Assembly: GCA_019247515.1 (NCBI GenBank)
Contig: JAFAOS010000113.1
Location: 1 to 35,729, forward strand
Direction of reading: 5' to 3'
Origin: Chloroflexota bacterium
Lineage (GTDB): Bacteria; Chloroflexota; UBA6077; CF-72
Length of the DNA: 35,729 nt
Each line of letters begins with the position of its first letter. The stretch's first letter is position 1. The notes below the pieces were generated by a model, which saw nothing but the letters and a program-made list of their open reading frames with translations, did no database searches and was not told where the DNA came from. Made by a program: the position numbers and the translations under genes. Shown here piece by piece: positions 31,414 to 35,729 of the stretch.

Positions 31414-32489
31414 CGCAGCGTGATGGAGCTTACTGCCTCACGCACGACATCGGCCGGCACATCGTCGCGGATGCGGCCGGCGCCAATCCGTTCTGCAAGT
31501 ACCCAGCGCTGACGACTTCCCGCCCGCTTTTTGTCGAGACTGAGACGCGCAAGGATCTCATCAGGGTTGGCCCGCCAGCCGAGCGGCAGGTGCAGCGCCG
31601 CGAGCAACGCGGCCTGGCGCTCGACAGCCTCCCACCCGAGCATGTCCATGCGCTGGGAGATCTTTGCCGCGGCTTGCATGCCGACCGAGACGGCTTCACC
31701 GTGCAGCAACGTGCCATAGCCGGCGCCAGCCTCGAGCGCGTGCCCGACGGTGTGTCCATAGTTGAGCAGCATGCGATCGCCAGACTCGCGCTCGTCGCGT
31801 TCCACGACGTCGGCCTTGAGCTCGATGGAGCGCGCGACCAGCGGCGCCAGCGCATCGGCGTCCGCCGGTCCGAGCCGGTCGGCAACCTGCTCGAGATGCT
31901 CGAACAGGCGCGCGTCCAGGATCATGCCGATCTTGGCCACTTCGGCCATTCCGGCGGCGAATGCGCGCGGCGACAGCGTCGCGAGCAGGCTGGTGTCCGC
32001 GACGACGCACAGCGGTTGGTAGAAGGCGCCGATCAGGTTCTTGCCGCGCGCGTGATTGACGCCGGTCTTGCCACCGACCGACGCGTCAACCTGGGCCAGC
32101 AAGGTCGTCGGCACGTTGACGAGTCCGACACCCCGCAGATAGCTCGCCGCCGCAAAGCCGACCAGGTCGCAGACCACGCCGCCACCGAACGCCAGCAGGC
32201 CGTCGCGTCGCTGGGCGCCACCTTCGACGAGCCAGTCCCAGACGCGCGCGACGCTTTCCAGGGTCTTGTCTTCTTCACGACCGCTGATGGATAGCACGGG
32301 AGCGGCGCCCAGCACCGATTGCAGCGCCGAACGATGGAGGTCGAGCGCGTATTGGTCGCCGACGACGAACAGTCGGCCCTCGAAGCCGGACGCGGACAGG
32401 GCGCGGGGCAGGTCGGTAAGCGCGCCCGGACCGGCGAGCAGCGGGACCTCCCGCCCGCCGGCCCGCAGCGAGCGGGTGGCGAGCGTCAT
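31410..32489 (-). CDS. aroB: 3-dehydroquinate synthase
   Basis: AroB makes 3-dehydroquinate from DAHP, using NAD and a divalent metal, in the shikimate pathway. The 359-residue protein shows SGREEDKTLESVARVWDWLV, LLAFGGGVVCDLVGFAAASY, NVPTTLLAQVDASVGGKTGV and NHARGKNLIGAFYQP. The metal ligands are in GMAEVAKIGMI (Glu), LNYGHTVGHALE (His) and LLHGEAVSVGM (His). ATG 32489 is chosen because it overlaps the aroK stop as ATGA; the open frame upstream of it lies in aroK. AroK-AroB coupling is common. Confidence 0.96.
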   Translation of the reverse strand: MTLATRSLRAGGREVPLLAGPGALTDLPRALSASGFEGRLFVVGDQYALDLHRSALQSVLGAAPVLSISGREEDKTLESVARVWDWLVEGGAQRRDGLLAFGGGVVCDLVGFAAASYLRGVGLVNVPTTLLAQVDASVGGKTGVNHARGKNLIGAFYQPLCVVADTSLLATLSPRAFAAGMAEVAKIGMILDARLFEHLEQVADRLGPADADALAPLVARSIELKADVVERDERESGDRMLLNYGHTVGHALEAGAGYGTLLHGEAVSVGMQAAAKISQRMDMLGWEAVERQAALLAALHLPLGWRANPDEILARLSLDKKRAGSRQRWVLAERIGAGRIRDDVPADVVREAVSSITLR

Positions 32490-33049
32490 CGTCGCAGCGG
32501 GGCGGCCTGCGCTGGTCGACCGCGGTGGGCGCGCTGCCACGACAGCCAGCGCCGGCGTAGCTCGCCGACGAGCTCGTAACGGGTGCGGTCGTCGACGCCA
32601 ATCGTCACGTGCGCCGCGGAATATGCCTCTCGACGGTCGGCCATCAACTGGACCACGCGGTTGAGCGGATCCGGGCTGTCCAGCAGCGGCCTGGGCCGGC
32701 CCGAGCGGCTGTTCCTGAGTCGGTCGACCACCGTTTCGGGACGAACCTGCAAGTGGATGACCAGGTTCCCGTCGCGCAGCCGCTGGCGATTGTCGGGGTC
32801 GACGAACGCGCCGCCGCCGGTGCTCACGACCTGGTGGCGCTGCTGCAGGATGCGATCGAGGGCCTCACGTTCGGCGGCGCGAAACGCGGCCTCGCCGTCT
32901 TCCCGGAAGATGTCGGGGATGGTGCGGCCGGTCATCTCCTCGATGAAGTGGTCCGTGTCGACGAAGCTCAGCCGCAGCCGCCGCGCGACGTTGCGGCCAA
33001 GAGTCGTCTTGCCGCTGCAGCTGAAGCCGACGAGGATCAAGTTATCCAT
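32486..33049 (-). CDS. aroK: Shikimate kinase
   Basis: AroK phosphorylates shikimate at the 3-hydroxyl. The 187-residue P-loop kinase begins MDNLILVGFSCSGKTTLGRN, with Walker A GFSCSGKTT. It has the shikimate-binding FVDTDHFIEEMTGRTIPDIF (DTD/E pattern), FREDGEAAFRAAEREAL with the conserved Arg, the VVSTGGGAFVDPDNR motif, and the lid SRSGRPRPLL. The C-terminal RRRW to APLRR tail is basic and slightly longer than usual. The start is ATG 33049, 18 bp after the aroC stop. Its own stop overlaps aroB by 4 bp. Confidence 0.95.
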   Translation of the reverse strand: MDNLILVGFSCSGKTTLGRNVARRLRLSFVDTDHFIEEMTGRTIPDIFREDGEAAFRAAEREALDRILQQRHQVVSTGGGAFVDPDNRQRLRDGNLVIHLQVRPETVVDRLRNSRSGRPRPLLDSPDPLNRVVQLMADRREAYSAAHVTIGVDDRTRYELVGELRRRWLSWQRAHRGRPAQAAPLRR

Positions 33050-33067
33050 GGCGCGCCGCGGAGTCCA

Positions 33068-34255
33068 TCATGCACTCCGTTCCAGGAAAGACCGGAAGTT
33101 TCTCAGCGCCTCGTCGAGACTGTCGCCACCAAATTTCAGACGCATCGCGTCGGCCACCACGATCGCCACCATTGCCTCGCCGACCACACCCGCCGCCGGC
33201 AGCACGCAGACGTCGCTGCGCTCCACGTGACCGACGTCGCGCTCACGCGTCGCGTAATTGATCGACGGCAGCGGATTGATCAGCGTGGAAATCGGCTTCG
33301 CGGCCCCGCGCACGATCAGCGGCATGCCGTTGCTCACACCGCCCTCCAGGCCGCCGGCGTGATTCGTGGGTCGCGTCCAGCCGCCCGCCGCGGGCTCGTA
33401 ATCGATCACGTCGTGGGCCTGAGACCCGAACCGACCGGCGTTGGCGAACGCGTCGCCAATCTCGACGCCCTTCAGCGACTGGATGCTCATGATCGCCGCC
33501 GCCAGCCGACCATCGAGGCGTTCGTCCCACTGGCCATAGGTGCCCAGGCCAATCGGCACGCCGTAAGCGATCACCTCGAAGATGCCGCCCAGCGTGTCGC
33601 CGGCGGTGCGGGCTGATTTGATCATCTCGATTGCCGTGTCTTCGAACGCCTTGTCGCCGGTGCGAATCGGCGACTCCTCGACCGCCGCCCACCACGCGTG
33701 CGACGCGCCGTCACGCGCCAGACTCAGCTCCTCGGGCGCCGGCGCGCGTGCGGCTCCGATCGAGCGTACGTGGCTGCGCACCTCGATGCCGAACTGCCGC
33801 AGGAACGCCTTGGCCAGCCCACCGGCGGCCACGCGCGAGGCCGTTTCGCGAGCGCTGGCGCGCTCGAGCACGTTGCGCACGTCGTCGAGCCCGTACTTGA
33901 CCACGCCCGCCAGGTCGGCGTGACCCGGCCGCAGGCGAGTCACCGGTGGCGGCGGTTCGGGCACTGGTGCGATGTCCATCTTGCCCTGCCAGTTGGCCCA
34001 ATCCCGGTTCTTGACCACCATCGCGATGGGTCCGCCCATCGTCCGACCGTGACGCACGCCGGCTACGAATTCGACGCAGTCGTGCTCGATCTGCTGCCGC
34101 CCGCCACGGCCATAACCCCGCTGTCGACGGGCGAGGTCGACGTCGACGTCCTCGGCGAGCAGCGGCATGCCGGCGGGCAGGTTCTCGACGACGATCGTCA
34201 GCTGCGGGCCGTGCGACTCGCCGGCCGTGACCACGCGCAGGCGGCCGAGGCTCAC
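33068..34255 (-). CDS. aroC: Chorismate synthase
   Basis: AroC converts EPSP to chorismate with reduced FMN. The 395-residue protein has the three family signatures in order: GRLRVVTAGESHGPQLTIVV near the start, RRQRGYGRGGRQQIEHDCVE then GRTMGGPIAM, and DVRNVLERASARETASRVAA with the conserved Arg. Near the end it shows NHAGGLEGGVSNGMPLIVRG and ALRNF. GTG 34255 overlaps the aroE stop as GTGA. At 395 residues it is the longer bacterial form. It is expected to depend on a flavin reductase, which is not in the window. Confidence 0.96.
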   Translation of the reverse strand: MSLGRLRVVTAGESHGPQLTIVVENLPAGMPLLAEDVDVDLARRQRGYGRGGRQQIEHDCVEFVAGVRHGRTMGGPIAMVVKNRDWANWQGKMDIAPVPEPPPPVTRLRPGHADLAGVVKYGLDDVRNVLERASARETASRVAAGGLAKAFLRQFGIEVRSHVRSIGAARAPAPEELSLARDGASHAWWAAVEESPIRTGDKAFEDTAIEMIKSARTAGDTLGGIFEVIAYGVPIGLGTYGQWDERLDGRLAAAIMSIQSLKGVEIGDAFANAGRFGSQAHDVIDYEPAAGGWTRPTNHAGGLEGGVSNGMPLIVRGAAKPISTLINPLPSINYATRERDVGHVERSDVCVLPAAGVVGEAMVAIVVADAMRLKFGGDSLDEALRNFRSFLERSA

Positions 34256-35091
34256 GTGCCGATCCGTTGGCGGACGACCGCCTCGTAGACGTCCATAGGC
34301 GGAGCCTGGCCCGTCCAGTGCTCAAACGCGAGTGCAGCCTGGTGCAAAAGCATGCCGAGTCCATTTTCAGCCCGAGCGCCCGCCTCCCGCGCCGCGACCA
34401 TGAACCCGGTCACGGGCGGGTTATAGGCCAGCTCGATGGCCACGCTGTCACGACTGTACCAGCTAGGGTGGACCGCTGGCGCCGCGCCGTGGTGGCCCAT
34501 GGACGTGGCGTTGACGACGACGCGCCACGGCCGCGCCGCGGGTTCGGCGGCTTCGGCGAGACCGCCCCACATCAGGTCAACAGACGTGAGGTGGGGCCGC
34601 AAGCTGGTGATCAACGCCTGAGCGCGCTCGACGGTGCGGTTGAGGACGACCACCGCCGTCGCGCCGAGGTCGGCGAGGGCCCAGACGGTCGAGCGCGCCG
34701 CGCCGCCGGCGCCGATGACCACGGCCGGGTGGCCGGCCGGGTCGATCTGAGACAGTCGCATCCAGCGCGCCAGACCCTCCGCGTCCGTGTTGCCGGCGAG
34801 CAGTCGGCCGTCGACGTTGACGATGGTGTTGAGCACGCCGAGGGCGCGCACCTCGTCGCCGACCTGGTCGACCAGCGCGACGACTGCCTGCTTGTGGGGT
34901 GCGGTGACATTGGCGCCCAGGCAGTCCCCGGCCCTGAGCTGTTGAACGACGTCGGGCAGCTCGTCATACGCGACCAGCCGCGCCTCGTAGTGGGCGTCGA
35001 TGTCGAGCGCGGCGAAGGCGGCATTGTGCAGCGCCGGCGAGAGCGAGTGTGCCACCGGCTCGCCGAGCAGGCAGGCCCAGCGGTGGGTCAT
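34252..35091 (-). CDS. aroE: Shikimate dehydrogenase (NADP)
   Basis: AroE reduces 3-dehydroshikimate to shikimate with NADPH. The 279-residue protein has GEPVAHSLSPALHNAAFAAL for substrate binding, GANVTAPHKQAVV with the catalytic Lys, the partner Asp in GNTDAEGLARW, the Rossmann motif VVIGAGGAARSTVWALAD, the NADP-type VVLNRTVERAQAL with basic residues after the strand, and MLLHQAALAFEHWTG near the end. ATG 35091 overlaps the aroA stop as ATGA, which also fixes the start. It lies between aroA and aroC in one operon. The 3-dehydroquinate dehydratase gene (aroD/aroQ) was not seen in this window. Confidence 0.95.
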   Translation of the reverse strand: MTHRWACLLGEPVAHSLSPALHNAAFAALDIDAHYEARLVAYDELPDVVQQLRAGDCLGANVTAPHKQAVVALVDQVGDEVRALGVLNTIVNVDGRLLAGNTDAEGLARWMRLSQIDPAGHPAVVIGAGGAARSTVWALADLGATAVVVLNRTVERAQALITSLRPHLTSVDLMWGGLAEAAEPAARPWRVVVNATSMGHHGAAPAVHPSWYSRDSVAIELAYNPPVTGFMVAAREAGARAENGLGMLLHQAALAFEHWTGQAPPMDVYEAVVRQRIGT

Positions 35092-35729
35092 AGACCGGGT
35101 GGGCTGAGGCGCGCGAGGTCCGCCCAGAAGCTGGGGTACGAGATCGCGACGCTGTCCGCGCCGACAATTTCGGCGCCCTCGCCAACCGCCCCCGCCAGAG
35201 CGAACAGCATGGCCATGCGATGGTCGCCGTGGCTGTCGGCGCGCCCGCGCCGCAATTCCGATCGCCGAATCCGCCAGCCGTCGTCGGTCGCGGTGATGTC
35301 GCCGCCCAACGCCGCGAGTCCGTCGGCGACCACGGCCAGCCGGTCCGACTCCTTGGCGCGCAGCTCGGACGCGTCGGCGACCACCGTCTCGCCCTCGGCG
35401 AACAGACCGAGCAGCGCGACCAGTGAGATTTCGTCGATGGCCAGCGGCACGAGGTCGCCGCTCACTCGCGTGGCGTGCAGTTGGCTGGACCGCGCGACCA
35501 GGTCTGCCACCGGCTCGCCCGCGACATCACGCCGGTTTTGCAGCTCGACGTCGGCGCCCATGTTCTGGAGGATGGTCAGCAGACCCGTCCGCGTCGGGTT
35601 CAGCCCTACATTCTCTATAGAGACCTCCGCGGACGGGTGCACCACGCCGAGCACGAGCCAGAAGGCGGCGGACGAGAAGTCACCCGGCACCTCCACATCC
35701 ACACACTTCAGCTGTTGAGGCGGCTCTAT
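35088..35729 (-). CDS. aroA: EPSP synthase, 3-phosphoshikimate 1-carboxyvinyltransferase (partial)
   Basis: The frame is open to the right edge, so the N-terminal half of this enzyme is missing and only the last 213 residues are present. Recognisable C-terminal parts are VEVPGDFSSAAFWLVLG, NPTRTGLLTILQNMGADVEL, LVPLAIDEISLVALLGLFAE (containing the catalytic DE pair), the RAKESDRL loop, GRADSHGDHRMAMLFALAGA and SVAISYPSFWADL. AroA transfers the enolpyruvyl group of PEP to shikimate-3-phosphate and is the target of glyphosate; the glyphosate-relevant N-terminal motifs are outside the window. An internal GTG at 35702 is not the true start because matching sequence continues upstream of it. Confidence 0.94.
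   Translation of the reverse strand: MEPPQQLKCVDVEVPGDFSSAAFWLVLGVVHPSAEVSIENVGLNPTRTGLLTILQNMGADVELQNRRDVAGEPVADLVARSSQLHATRVSGDLVPLAIDEISLVALLGLFAEGETVVADASELRAKESDRLAVVADGLAALGGDITATDDGWRIRRSELRRGRADSHGDHRMAMLFALAGAVGEGAEIVGADSVAISYPSFWADLARLSPPGL

Overview
The window is a GC-rich, gene-dense bacterial chromosome segment. Many genes use GTG or TTG starts and stop/start codons often overlap by 4 bp. The order rnc-smc-ftsY-ffh, the tlyA-recN pair, a dTDP-sugar/exopolysaccharide operon and an aroA-E-C-K-B block suggest a Terrabacteria-type organism. An uncultured Chloroflexota-like or neighbouring lineage is my best guess from gene content and style, not a demonstrated assignment. No phage genes, transposases, tRNA, rRNA or CRISPR arrays were seen.

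Layout. 1-708 (minus) is the N-terminal part of a MazG/YabN-type protein cut by the left edge, divergent from a glucarate dehydratase-like gene (746-1948). From there a plus-strand information-processing block runs to 12638: RNase III, SMC, FtsY, Ffh, a sigma-70 factor, the rRNA methylase TlyA and RecN. It meets a long minus-strand block at a palindromic repeat (12601-12703). In transcription order that minus block (28751 down to 12711) is: glycosyltransferase, WbaP/WcaJ-like initiating transferase, second glycosyltransferase, GT-C type membrane glycosyltransferase, two Wzz-like chain-length proteins, CpsD-like kinase, RfbA, RfbB, then PurA, Ddl, a MurG-like enzyme, a small membrane-anchored protein and an atypical FtsH-like protease. 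A short plus-strand pair (28838-29979) encodes a PH/DUF1648-like membrane protein and a 75-residue possible winged-helix protein. The right end (35729-29983, minus) is aroA(partial)-aroE-aroC-aroK-aroB followed by a LytR-CpsA-Psr protein.

How the genes fit together. FtsY and Ffh are the two protein components of co-translational membrane targeting. SMC and RecN handle chromosome organisation and repair. RfbA/RfbB, the WcaJ-like transferase, the glycosyltransferases and Wzz/CpsD form a surface polysaccharide pathway. Ddl, the MurG-like protein and the LCP protein link it to the cell wall. The aro genes form one translationally coupled shikimate operon.

The most unusual content is non-coding or at gene edges. 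There are three families of short palindromic repeats, two of which have become part of protein-coding ends (the RecN C-terminus and the N-terminus of the GT-C protein). A third supplies the apparent ribosome-binding site of ftsY and recurs as a tandem array before tlyA. The 371-bp sigma-tlyA gap also holds a cluster of perfect hairpins, a candidate structured RNA. Several genes start 6-7 bp after a TANNNT box, suggesting leaderless mRNAs. At protein level, RNase III has Arg where a metal-binding Asp is expected, the MurG-like protein lacks the signature His, and SMC seems to have a shortened hinge. I did not see a clearly new multi-gene defence or mobile system.
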